A stretch of 45,047 nucleotides of DNA, taken from NCBI GenBank assembly GCA_964448285.1, contig CAYUWG010000026.1, positions 1 through 45,047 on the forward strand, in the 5' to 3' direction. The position numbers and the translations under genes were made by a program. Shown here piece after piece: positions 17,181 through 25,999 of this stretch. Origin of the DNA: CAYUWG01 sp964448285. GTDB taxonomy: Bacteria > Bacteroidota > Ignavibacteria > SZUA-365. Within the stretch, counting starts at the first letter, position 1, and every line of letters starts with the position of its first letter. The notes beneath the pieces were generated by a model. The model saw only the letters and a list, made by a program, of their open reading frames with translations, made no database searches and had not been told where the DNA came from.

Positions 17181-17878
17181 AGACGCACAGTCACCTTCGA
17201 CTTGTCCTTTTCGATATCGACGGCACGCTGATATCGACCAACGGAATAGCCCGGCAGTGCTTTGCCGATGCAATCGACTCGACCTTTCAATTCAACAGCT
17301 CCGCGCGAACGCATGACTTTCGCGGGAAGACGGACCAGTTGATTTACCATGAGATCATGACGCAATCGCAGTTACCGGAACACATCGTCGAAGGGAAGAA
17401 GGAAGCGGTCTTCGAGAAATTCTACGAGATGCTGAAGGCGCAATTGAGCGAGGAGAATGTCACCGTGCATGAAGGCGTGCGGGAGTTACTCGATGAACTC
17501 ACGCAGGACGGAAACGTGACACTCGGGTTGCTGACCGGCAACATGCTTCGCGGCGCGCGCATCAAGCTCGCTCCACCGAAGCTCAACGAGTACTTCGCCT
17601 TCGGCGCGTTCGGAAGCGATGCACAGTACCGCTACGAACTCCCGACCATCGCCGTCGAGCGCGCATACAAACGCAACGGCTATCAGTATCGCGACAAAGA
17701 AATCGTGGTCGTCGGCGATACGGAACATGACATCGAGTGCGGAAGGCATCTCAACGTCCGCACGATTGCCGTCGCGACCGGCGGAACGAGCATCGATGAT
17801 CTCTCCGGACATAATCCGGATTTCCTTTTTTCGAACATGACGAACACGGATGCCCTCCTCGATGCAATACTCGATTGA
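17177..17878 (+). CDS. HAD-superfamily hydrolase (phosphoglycolate phosphatase-like)
   Basis: This 233-aa protein starts LVLFDIDGTLIS, giving the catalytic DxD at residues 13 and 15. The Thr/Ser motif II is seen in LGLLTGNM, and motif IV in VVVGDTEHDIECG with GDxxxD. The cap region between residues 20 and 95 is helical, as in Gph/PGP-type phosphatases that hydrolyse small phosphate esters. The substrate cannot be told from sequence. It overlaps the SDR stop by 4 bases and the following lectin-like gene by about 17 bases, so three unrelated products may be translated from one message. Confidence 0.92.
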   Translation: MKTHSHLRLVLFDIDGTLISTNGIARQCFADAIDSTFQFNSSARTHDFRGKTDQLIYHEIMTQSQLPEHIVEGKKEAVFEKFYEMLKAQLSEENVTVHEGVRELLDELTQDGNVTLGLLTGNMLRGARIKLAPPKLNEYFAFGAFGSDAQYRYELPTIAVERAYKRNGYQYRDKEIVVVGDTEHDIECGRHLNVRTIAVATGGTSIDDLSGHNPDFLFSNMTNTDALLDAILD

Positions 17879-19913
17879 GCAGTTTCGAATTCTGCGCTTG
17901 GTCCTTCTCCTCGTGGGAGTCACATGCACAGGCTATGCGCAGAGTCGAATAACCTGGCGGGAAATCGTGTGGGATATCGACTTCTCGACGTTCGACACGA
18001 CCGCGTTCACACTCGGACTCAACTCATCGCACGATACCGCGAACGGCAACATCGTACTGACGCCGCAACTCCAGGGACAATCCGGGCGGGTGTTCCTCAG
18101 GCGAAATCTCCGATGTGATTATTTCGATGCGTCGTTTCGGGCTTGGCTCGGTGTAAACACGCCGACGACAAACACGGGCGGAGATGGAATCGTGTTCGCG
18201 ATAGCACAAAAACTGAACTATCCGCACGTCGGAGGCGGCTCCATCGGTTTCGATAGCAGCAACGGCCTCGGCGTCGAGTTCGACACATTCCTGAATCCTC
18301 AGAACAACGATCCGGGCGATGAGCACGTCGCAATCGTTCGTGATTTCACTTCGAATCATCTCGCGGCAGCGAACCTTCCTCGCGCTTCGTTGGAGGATGG
18401 GCAGTGGCATAACATGGCGATTCGCATGCGCAACGGAACGTTCGACGTTACGCTCGATGGGACGAACAGGCTCACGTACGCCGTTCCGGCATTCACGCCG
18501 TTCGATGGATTCTTTGGCGTCACGAGCGGCACGGGTTCGGCATTCAATGAGCATCGCGTCGATGATGTGCTGCTGAGTGTGCCGAGCAGGAAAAGCGAAC
18601 CAGTCCGCGTGCACAACCTGTGCGATACGTCCTTTGTCCGCAGTTTCTCTGTAGAGGTCGTGAACAACCATCCGGACAACAAGCCGCTCTTTATCGATCA
18701 GGTGCGTATGATCGAACTCGACGGAGCCGGTGAATTCAACGTTACACATCCCGCGTTGCCGGTGATCGTTCCGGTAAATGATTCCATTCGTCTGATCGTC
18801 ACGTTCAACGTTGTGCAAAGCGGAACTCGCCGTGCGGTCTTACAAATCCGCGAAGGAACCGGTGAAGTGGTCGAAGACACGATTACGGTTATGCTCGTTT
18901 CACCGCGGGCAGCGTGGGATCGAACGAATGTCCAGTTTCCCGTGACGTTGTTAGGAAGCGCATCTCTCGATACGATTCGGCTGAGCAATCCTTCGCTCTT
19001 TCCCGTCACGATCCGGATGATGGAATCTTCCAATGCTGCGTTTCAGGTTCTTTCACCTTCAGTGCCTTTCAACATTCAACCGGGCGAAGATATACCGGTT
19101 GTCGTCCGCTTCAGTCCGACGAGCATCGGACAGAGCGTTTCGACGGTAGCGATAACGAACTCCTGCGGACAGTTCTCGGATGTCACACTTCTGGGGTTCG
19201 GCGATGTATCTCCGTTGGAGATCACCTTCACTCAACCGGCGTTGATGTTGCGACCGAACGAATCGGGTTTGGTGAGCGCCGTGCTGGTAACCGAGCCATC
19301 GTACATACCGCTCAACTCGTTAGATGCGGAGATACGATACGATCCGGGCATTGCGCGCTTTATCAGTGCGACGCTTTCGAATCGTTGGCCGTCGAACGCA
19401 ACGCTCACATCCAGCGAAGTCAATCCGGGATTCATCCGCATCGGGATTCGGTCGTTGCAACCGATTTCTTCTTCCGGTAATCTGTTCGACCTTCGCTTCG
19501 AAGCGGTCACAAGCGACACCGGTTGCACGCAAGTAGCATGGCTTCTCTGTACGCTCAATCCCGATTCACCTCTTCCCGGAGTTCCCGCATCGCTCACAAC
19601 CCATGGACGGGTGTGCATCAATCCGTCTTGCCGCGTTCCGGATGGTCTCCTTCGTACCGTGAGTGTTTCCAACCGTCCCAATCCTTCTTCACAAACGGCG
19701 ATCGTGGAGGTCGTCCTTGAATATGATCTCCATGCTTCGATTCAATTGGTGAACGAACGCGGGCAAGCGGTCTTGCTTCTGTATGAGGGACACTTGACCC
19801 GAGGTTCGTATGCGTATCGTGTTGAGTCGCATTCGTTTTCTTCCGGCTTGTATTACGTGTATGTTCGCTCGCGAAACGGCTCGGCGGTTCATCCTCTCAT
19901 CATTCATCGTTGA
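17862..19913 (+). CDS. Secreted L-type lectin-like protein with T9SS C-terminal sorting domain
   Basis: The start could be ATG 17850 or 17862; neither has a clear ribosome site. The second gives a signal peptide ending near GYAQ. After it comes an L-type (legume-lectin-like) beta-sandwich at residues about 30-220, with GGDGIVFAIAQ, GLGVEFDTFLN and WHNMAIRM. Next come one or two choice-of-anchor/ASH-type Ig-like domains (VVVRFSPTSIGQSV) and a cohesin-like segment (LDAEIRYDPGIARFISATL). The last 80 residues carry NRPNPSS and SSGLYYVYVRS, as in T9SS sorting domains. It probably binds carbohydrate at the cell surface. The overlap with the HAD gene suggests co-transcription. Confidence 0.82.
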   Translation: MQYSIEQFRILRLVLLLVGVTCTGYAQSRITWREIVWDIDFSTFDTTAFTLGLNSSHDTANGNIVLTPQLQGQSGRVFLRRNLRCDYFDASFRAWLGVNTPTTNTGGDGIVFAIAQKLNYPHVGGGSIGFDSSNGLGVEFDTFLNPQNNDPGDEHVAIVRDFTSNHLAAANLPRASLEDGQWHNMAIRMRNGTFDVTLDGTNRLTYAVPAFTPFDGFFGVTSGTGSAFNEHRVDDVLLSVPSRKSEPVRVHNLCDTSFVRSFSVEVVNNHPDNKPLFIDQVRMIELDGAGEFNVTHPALPVIVPVNDSIRLIVTFNVVQSGTRRAVLQIREGTGEVVEDTITVMLVSPRAAWDRTNVQFPVTLLGSASLDTIRLSNPSLFPVTIRMMESSNAAFQVLSPSVPFNIQPGEDIPVVVRFSPTSIGQSVSTVAITNSCGQFSDVTLLGFGDVSPLEITFTQPALMLRPNESGLVSAVLVTEPSYIPLNSLDAEIRYDPGIARFISATLSNRWPSNATLTSSEVNPGFIRIGIRSLQPISSSGNLFDLRFEAVTSDTGCTQVAWLLCTLNPDSPLPGVPASLTTHGRVCINPSCRVPDGLLRTVSVSNRPNPSSQTAIVEVVLEYDLHASIQLVNERGQAVLLLYEGHLTRGSYAYRVESHSFSSGLYYVYVRSRNGSAVHPLIIHR

Positions 19914-20109
19914 GCGCCGTCACTCTTCCATGATTGAAATCTGTTTCCTATGAATATCCCCTCGCTAATTTGCACTCGACGGATTGAGAGCGAATCGCAT
20001 CCGATCATGATTTTACCGCACCGGACACAACGGCTCCATCGCTGATGAGAAAGCAGCCTGCTTCCGTGCACATTTTTTCCATAGCAATACAGAACCGGAG
20101 GTTCGAAGA

Positions 20110-21252
20110 ATGATTCTCGGTATTCCCAAAGAGATTCTTGAAGGCGAGACGCGCGTGGCAATGATACCGCCGCTGATCGCTGCCATTAAAAAGAAAGGCC
20201 ACGACGTGATCGTAGAAAGCGGTGCGGGTCTCGGCGCATCGTTCAGTGATGATGAATATGAAAAGGCCGGAGCGACGGTCGTTCCGAATGCAACGGCGGT
20301 TTATGAACGGGCGAACGTCGTGTGCAAAGTGCAACCGCCGACGCCGTCGGAAGCAGATTCGATTCGCAGCGGCACTGCGTACATCGGCTATCTCTCACCG
20401 CTGACGAATCACGAAGTCGTTCGCACGCTTGCAAAGAACGAAGTCACCGCCTTCGCGATGGAATATATTCCGCGCATCACGCGAGCGCAGAGCATGGACT
20501 CGTTAAGCTCACAAGCGACCATCTCCGGCTACAAGGCTGTGTTGCTCGCGGCAGAACAGCTTCCGAAAATTTTTCCGTTGCTCATGACCGCAGCCGGTTC
20601 GATTCAACCTGCAACGGTGTTCATCCTCGGCGCTGGAGTCGCCGGACTTCAGGCAATAGCAACGGCGAAGCGGCTCGGCGCGAAAGTCGAAGCCTTTGAT
20701 CCCCGGCCGGCCGTGCGCGAGCAGGTGCAAAGTCTCGGTGCATCGTTTGTCGAAATGGAACTTCCGAAGGAGGACGTGGAGACAGCGGGCGGATATGCGA
20801 AAGAGCAAAGCGACGAATTCCTCCGCAAGGAGCAGGAGGCAATCGCAAAGCGGCTTCCGAAAGTGGACGTGGTGATTTCGACCGCGCAGATTTTCGGAAA
20901 GAAAGCGCCGATCCTCATTACGGAGGAGATGGTCAGGCTCATGCGTCCCGGTTCGGTCATCATCGATCTTGCCGCGGAACAAGGGGGCAACTGTGCGTTG
21001 ACCTCGGCGAAGCAATTCACCAAAGCAGACGGCGTAACGATTTACGGTGCGGTCAACCTGCCGGCGACCGTTCCCGTTCACGCAAGCCAGATGTATGCGA
21101 AGAACGTGAGCAATCTCTTCCTGCATCTCTATCAGAAGGAGGACGGCGCGCTCGATTTCGAAGATGAGATCACGACGGGCGCCTGCATAACGCACGGTGG
21201 AGCCGTGACGAATGAATCCATCAAGAACATCATCAGCGGAGGAGGTCAGTAA
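20110..21252 (+). CDS. pntAA: NAD(P) transhydrogenase subunit alpha, part 1
   Basis: This 380-aa soluble subunit carries the NAD(H)-binding domain I of proton-translocating transhydrogenase. It begins MILGIPKEILEGETRVAMIP, typical of the alanine dehydrogenase/PNT N-terminal domain. The dinucleotide loop is VFILGAGVAGLQAIATAKRLGA near residues 173-192. The C-terminal end lacks the membrane segments found in E. coli PntA; those lie in the next gene, as in Rhodospirillum-type three-subunit enzymes. GGAGG precedes ATG 20110. The stop is followed 2 bases later by the next start. Confidence 0.95.
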   Translation: MILGIPKEILEGETRVAMIPPLIAAIKKKGHDVIVESGAGLGASFSDDEYEKAGATVVPNATAVYERANVVCKVQPPTPSEADSIRSGTAYIGYLSPLTNHEVVRTLAKNEVTAFAMEYIPRITRAQSMDSLSSQATISGYKAVLLAAEQLPKIFPLLMTAAGSIQPATVFILGAGVAGLQAIATAKRLGAKVEAFDPRPAVREQVQSLGASFVEMELPKEDVETAGGYAKEQSDEFLRKEQEAIAKRLPKVDVVISTAQIFGKKAPILITEEMVRLMRPGSVIIDLAAEQGGNCALTSAKQFTKADGVTIYGAVNLPATVPVHASQMYAKNVSNLFLHLYQKEDGALDFEDEITTGACITHGGAVTNESIKNIISGGGQ

Positions 21253-21254
21253 TC

Positions 21255-21545
21255 ATGGGTGAAATACTCGTTTCGATCTATGTCTTCGTGCTGGCAATTT
21301 TCGTCGGCTTCGAAGTCATTACGAAAGTTCCGCCGTTGCTCCATACGCCGCTGATGTCCGGTTCGAACGCCATATCCGGTATCACCATCGTCGGTGCGTT
21401 AATCGCGGCGGGAGCGGGCCATAGCCAGATCAGTACGATCTTAGGCTTCGTCGCCGTGATCTTCGCGATGATCAACGTCGTCGGCGGGTTCATGGTCACC
21501 GACCGCATGTTAGAGATGTTCAAGAAAGACAAGAAGGGGAAATAA
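21255..21545 (+). CDS. pntAB: NAD(P) transhydrogenase subunit alpha, part 2 (membrane)
   Basis: This 96-aa protein is the separated membrane part of the alpha subunit. It has three to four hydrophobic segments (ILVSIYVFVLAIFVGFEV, ITIVGALIAAGAG, FVAVIFAMINVVGGFMV) and the conserved context VPPLLHTPLMSGSNAISG. It ends in a charged tail (MFKKDKKGK). Its ribosome site AGGAGG lies in the end of pntAA. Together with PntB it forms the proton channel in the inner membrane. Confidence 0.95.
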   Translation: MGEILVSIYVFVLAIFVGFEVITKVPPLLHTPLMSGSNAISGITIVGALIAAGAGHSQISTILGFVAVIFAMINVVGGFMVTDRMLEMFKKDKKGK

Positions 21546-21548
21546 GCG

Positions 21549-22931
21549 ATGGCACACATTCATCTTCTCTACTTGCTCTCCGGCGTTCTTTTCATCTATG
21601 GCCTGAAGCTTCTCAGCTCACCGAGAACAGCCCGTCAGGGGAACGGCATTGCGTTGCTCGGTATGACGCTCGCTATGGTGATCACGTTATTCGAAAAGCA
21701 AATCATCGATTATTCCTGGATCATCGCGGGCATCGTGATCGGCTCGGCGATCGGCGCCATCGTGGCGAAGAAAGTCCAGATGACACAGATGCCGCAGATG
21801 GTTGCGCTGTTCAACGGTTTCGGCGGCGGCGCATCGACGCTCGTCGCGTATTCGGAATACGAACACTACCTCACCGCGGGAACAACACCCGAACTGAACG
21901 TCATCATAACGATCGTATTGAGTGTTCTCATAGGTAACGTCACGTTTTTCGGAAGCATGATCGCATTTGCGAAACTCCAGGGAATAATGAAAGGCGCACC
22001 GATCGTCTATAGAGGCCAACAATTTGTGAATGCAATCATACTCATCGTTGTCACGATCCTCGGTGTGTTCATCTCACTTGATCCCTCGTCTTCGAGCCTG
22101 CTTATCGTGATCCTGATTCTTTCGTTCGTACTGGGAGTTACTTCCGTTATTCCAATCGGGGGAGCAGACATGCCGGTCGTCATTTCCTTGTTGAATTCCT
22201 ATTCGGGACTTGCGGGGGCAATGACCGGCTTCGTGCTGAACAACAACATGCTCATCATCGCGGGCGCACTTGTCGGCGCATCGGGCTTGATTCTCACGAA
22301 CATCATGTGCAAAGCGATGAACCGTTCGCTCGCAAACGTTCTCTTCGCTGCGGTCGGCTCTGATGGAGCGATCGTCGGGGGTGATGGAGGTGAACGCAAG
22401 TCGGTCACAGCCTACACTGCTGTCGATGCGGCGGTCATGCTGAACAACGCACAGTCCGTTGTGATCGTCCCCGGTTACGGACTCGCGGTAGCGCAGGCAC
22501 AACACGCGCTTCAGGAGGCAGCACAGATTCTCATGGACCGAGGAGTGAAGGTGCGCTACGCCATTCACCCCGTCGCCGGACGAATGCCCGGGCATATGAA
22601 CGTCCTCATGGCGGAAGCGAACGTTCCGTACGACCTGCTTCTTGAGATGGACGAGATCAACGAGGACTTTCAGACGACGGACGTTGCGCTCGTCATCGGC
22701 GCGAACGACGTGATCAATCCCGCTGCGCGTCACAAAAAGGAAAGCCCGCTTTATGGAATGCCGATCCTCAACGTCGATCATGCACGGACGGTTATGATCG
22801 TCAAGCGCAGCCTCGCAAGCGGGTTTGCCGGCGAAGACAACGAACTCTTCTATGATGACAGGACCATGATGGTCTTCGGCGACGCGAAGAAAGTTGTCAC
22901 CGAACTCGTGAAGACACTGAAGGAAGGATAA
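21549..22931 (+). CDS. pntB: NAD(P) transhydrogenase subunit beta
   Basis: This 460-aa subunit has about eight membrane helices in residues 1-260, including FNGFGGGAST and ITSVIPIGGADMPV-like segments. The soluble NADP(H) domain III follows: VVIVPGYGLAVAQAQHAL, PVAGRMPGHMNVLMAEA and VIGANDVINPAA. The enzyme uses the proton gradient to drive hydride transfer from NADH to NADP, supplying NADPH. The length is standard. It starts 3 bases after pntAB and is followed by a strong terminator. Confidence 0.96.
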   Translation: MAHIHLLYLLSGVLFIYGLKLLSSPRTARQGNGIALLGMTLAMVITLFEKQIIDYSWIIAGIVIGSAIGAIVAKKVQMTQMPQMVALFNGFGGGASTLVAYSEYEHYLTAGTTPELNVIITIVLSVLIGNVTFFGSMIAFAKLQGIMKGAPIVYRGQQFVNAIILIVVTILGVFISLDPSSSSLLIVILILSFVLGVTSVIPIGGADMPVVISLLNSYSGLAGAMTGFVLNNNMLIIAGALVGASGLILTNIMCKAMNRSLANVLFAAVGSDGAIVGGDGGERKSVTAYTAVDAAVMLNNAQSVVIVPGYGLAVAQAQHALQEAAQILMDRGVKVRYAIHPVAGRMPGHMNVLMAEANVPYDLLLEMDEINEDFQTTDVALVIGANDVINPAARHKKESPLYGMPILNVDHARTVMIVKRSLASGFAGEDNELFYDDRTMMVFGDAKKVVTELVKTLKEG

Positions 22932-22943
22932 GAGAGCAGAAAG

Positions 22944-22981
22944 AAAACGGCTGTCTGAGTTGAAACTGAGACAGCCGTTTT
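22944..22981 (+). terminator. Rho-independent terminator of the pnt operon
   Basis: A perfect 13-bp stem AAAACGGCTGTCT / AGACAGCCGTTTT (22944-22956 and 22969-22981) with a 12-nt loop lies 12 bases after the pntB stop. The 3' arm ends in TTTT. The A-rich 5' arm could make it bidirectional, which would also serve the minus-strand gene ending at 23080. Confidence 0.88.
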
Positions 22982-23079
22982 CGCCTATTGAGTGCTACCG
23001 AGTAAATAGCATTCAAAACGTCATAGAGATTGAGCGAGAATATGCGGTCGTCCGGCTTCGATCATACAGTAGTAATGAA

Positions 23080-25590
23080 TCACTCCACCTTCACCATCTT
23101 TCTGGTGGTTTGCTCCTTGCCTATTTGCAGCGTGTAGAAGTACACACCCGGAGGGATGCCGTTCCCATGATACTGATACACATGCTTACCTACGGCTAAA
23201 CGCGGCCATTCCCGCTTGTGGATCATTTGACCAGCGGAATTAAAGACAGATAGTGAGACAGGTGAAGCCGTGGCGATTTCATAGCTGATTGTCGTGCCTG
23301 AGGAGGAAAATGGATTGGGGTAATTGGAAATAAAGAACTTCCTTGGATATGCTTCCACATGCTCTCTACCAACATTTGTTATAACTTTATTAAGATCGAT
23401 AATGGTAAGTATGCCATCACTATTTCCTTTAAGGGAATCTTGAATGCTTAGCGTAGAGATGGGATAATTTGACGACTGGGTGAACCCTACGAAGTATAAA
23501 TACGATTTCGCGATCAATACATCATTCATGTGATCCCAGTCATTCCCCCCAAAATAAGTACTGAACAATAGGTGTCTTGCATTTGATTCTAGGATTGAAA
23601 GAACAATATCTACTTTACCGTTGTTTTCTGACTGCATTGGAGATACGAGAGGGTAATCCAATGATTTAGTTTCGCCTGCAATCAATATATGATCGGAAAT
23701 CAATGCCGTCGATGACCACGATTGTTCGGACAATGTCCCACCCAAATATGTGCACCAAAGAAGGCGGTTCTGGAAAGGCGAATACTTTGCTATGAAGAAA
23801 TCGGAGGAAAAGCTTTCCGGGCCCGATTTAGTAGGTTGGAAGGCGTCAGGAGTAACCGGTAGATCTGTCGACATAGTTTTACCGTTAAATATGAGGTTCC
23901 CTTCATTGTCAAATATGACGGTCTCAATCAAGTCAGCGCTGCTTCCACCGAAATACGTGCTGTATTTCAATATTGTCCCACTGGAATCGAATATGGCGAT
24001 GAATCCCTCGTCGCTCCATTTGTTCTCTTTTTGGATTGCATCTGCGGAAACCGGAAAGTTGTATGAACTTGTCAGACCTACAACATAGATATTGCAAGAT
24101 GAATCGACCCGAATGCAATAGGCTTCATCGTACGAATTTCCTCCGAGAAACGTGCTGAATAAGTACCGCGTTCCATCGGCGCTCAGCTTCGTCACGAACA
24201 CATCGTCCTCTCCACCGCCGTACTGTGTCTGATACGCTCCTACCGTGCGTGGAAAGTTACGAGAGTCAGTAAGGCCAGTGAGGTAAATGTCGCCAACGAC
24301 ATCCGTGGTCAAGTCGAAAAGCGTTTCAAAGTCTTCTCCTCCAATATAAGTGGAGTATAATAGTGATGAGCATGTGCTGTCGAGCATTGCGATAAAGCAA
24401 TCCTGATAACCTGCAAGTTTCTTCTGAATTGCATGTTCTGATAAGGGCAGGTCGGTTGACGTAGTATTACCGGCGATGATAATGTTTCCGCAGTTGTTGA
24501 TTTCCATATTCGTAATTCCATCACGTTTATTACCACCGAAAAATGTCGAGAAAAGGATCCTCCAGCTTTCTTCTTGAAAGGCAATAATAAATCCTTTATA
24601 ATCTCCGGTAAACGAGTTCTGATATGAATTCGGCGTAACAGGAAAATCGGATGAATATGTATTACCATATAGGTATATTACTCCGTCTTCCGACTTAAAT
24701 ATTCCACTGAACCCGTCGCTAAGACTTCCGCCGAAATACGTGCTAAAAACAGGATCAATAATAAGAGCATGAGATTCTTTATAATTATTGATTTGATATG
24801 AGAGATTGTTATGATCAGAGCGGGTAAAAGATGCATCGCAAAAGTGCTTTCCACTTTCTGTTTCTTGAAAAACGACCGGCGCTTTCTCAATAAAGGACTG
24901 CGAACCAATCATTGCAACTGCATCACCAGATGAATTGACACAAAGGGAGTCGATGCCGGAATACTGTACCTCTATGTCCTGATATGAATGAAATGGCTGA
25001 ACCCTGAACTCATATTTGAGTTGATTACCTCCATCGAAGAAATACAGATCGATACCGGGATAGATCTCTTTGTACAAAAGCGTGTCAAATGTGGAAATGT
25101 CCCTAATCCAGGAGGAAGGATCGCTCCCCTCAAAAATATTTACGCGCTCGGTGCGTTCACTGAGTCCTTTCGGTGCGCTTCCTCGCTGTGAGCCAGTGTA
25201 TCGGATAGTGATCACGTGACTCTCGCTTGAATCCATTGCATCAGGTTCGTGCATGCGTTTTCGTGAAAAGCCAGCTGTATTGACTACGTGGACCTTCGTG
25301 GAGGTTGGATTGTCTTTCGTGCGAAACCGGAGATGAAAAATGACACTGTCGCGGCAAAAGAAGACATTCCCGTTCGCCAATCTCGCGCTGTAGAGGACTT
25401 CAGCGGGATACTGCCCTCTGTTCTCCATGAATCGGATTTCATTCATGGCTCGATAGATATCTTTACAAACGACGCTGTCCAGAACATTCGTAGCAGGCAA
25501 GACGTTTTTGTTCACACCATCAGGACTTAAAAGCAATAATGTGCAGAGCACTGAAATGCTTCCAACAATCGATATTTTCTGCACTCTCAT
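23080..25590 (-). CDS. Secreted SBBP-repeat beta-propeller protein with T9SS sorting domain
   Basis: This 836-aa exported protein has a signal peptide (MRVQKISIVGSISVLCTLLLL). An N-terminal domain with FMENRGQYPAEVLYSARL is the type that commonly precedes SBBP repeats. About seven SBBP-type repeats of 50-60 residues follow, each with a Y/F-x-GG start and a G-x-T-x-S-x-x-P core (for example STYIGGEDFETLF and LTGLTDSRNFP). The end is canonical T9SS: NYPNPFSSSGTTI and GVYFYTLQIGKEQT. AGAGGA precedes ATG 25590. The gene is noticeably more AT-rich than the pnt and RND genes, suggesting recent transfer or relaxed selection. It probably acts at the cell surface; its ligand is unknown. Confidence 0.9.
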   Translation of the reverse strand: MRVQKISIVGSISVLCTLLLLSPDGVNKNVLPATNVLDSVVCKDIYRAMNEIRFMENRGQYPAEVLYSARLANGNVFFCRDSVIFHLRFRTKDNPTSTKVHVVNTAGFSRKRMHEPDAMDSSESHVITIRYTGSQRGSAPKGLSERTERVNIFEGSDPSSWIRDISTFDTLLYKEIYPGIDLYFFDGGNQLKYEFRVQPFHSYQDIEVQYSGIDSLCVNSSGDAVAMIGSQSFIEKAPVVFQETESGKHFCDASFTRSDHNNLSYQINNYKESHALIIDPVFSTYFGGSLSDGFSGIFKSEDGVIYLYGNTYSSDFPVTPNSYQNSFTGDYKGFIIAFQEESWRILFSTFFGGNKRDGITNMEINNCGNIIIAGNTTSTDLPLSEHAIQKKLAGYQDCFIAMLDSTCSSLLYSTYIGGEDFETLFDLTTDVVGDIYLTGLTDSRNFPRTVGAYQTQYGGGEDDVFVTKLSADGTRYLFSTFLGGNSYDEAYCIRVDSSCNIYVVGLTSSYNFPVSADAIQKENKWSDEGFIAIFDSSGTILKYSTYFGGSSADLIETVIFDNEGNLIFNGKTMSTDLPVTPDAFQPTKSGPESFSSDFFIAKYSPFQNRLLWCTYLGGTLSEQSWSSTALISDHILIAGETKSLDYPLVSPMQSENNGKVDIVLSILESNARHLLFSTYFGGNDWDHMNDVLIAKSYLYFVGFTQSSNYPISTLSIQDSLKGNSDGILTIIDLNKVITNVGREHVEAYPRKFFISNYPNPFSSSGTTISYEIATASPVSLSVFNSAGQMIHKREWPRLAVGKHVYQYHGNGIPPGVYFYTLQIGKEQTTRKMVKVE

Positions 25591-25605
25591 TGCATCAATC
25601 CTCTT

Positions 25606-25887
25606 TCATGAAATCTGAGTTCTACATGTATTTTGATTCGGATGAACACATCCATTCTCAGGTAGGAGGCATACCTCACCACACATACATCCCGCCATCG
25701 AGGAATCGTACATCGTATAGACATTTCGGTAGTAGTAGATGCTCTGCATAATGACCGTATCGTCAGCTGCATGATAAACTGTTTCAGCGGGACATGGAGA
25801 GACTGAACACTCTTCGAAAATCTGACTTCCAATGGCAACCGTAGTCGTGACGCAGGCAAAAGGAAACAATGATATCTTATTACGCAT
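25606..25887 (-). CDS. Small Cys-rich putative exported protein (93 aa)
   Basis: The start ATG 25887 is set by a strong ribosome site (AAGGAGGATACG just before it); an earlier in-frame start adds only MITIKEDT. The first 21 residues (MRNKISLFPFACVTTTVAIG) resemble a signal peptide. The rest holds seven Cys, partly clustered in MAGCMCGEVCLL and NGCVHPNQNTC. This would fit disulphides or a metal site in a secreted peptide. I do not recognise the family. It ends 15 bases before the SBBP-repeat gene and is probably co-transcribed with it. Confidence 0.65.
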   Translation of the reverse strand: MRNKISLFPFACVTTTVAIGSQIFEECSVSPCPAETVYHAADDTVIMQSIYYYRNVYTMYDSSMAGCMCGEVCLLPENGCVHPNQNTCRTQIS

Positions 25888-25999
25888 CGTATCCTCCTTG
25901 ATAGTAATCATTAGACAAGTCGATCATACATGAGGGTGTTAACCATTAGGAATCATACGATGGTCAAAGGAGAGAGTCAATCGAACGCGTAAGCGTTTC

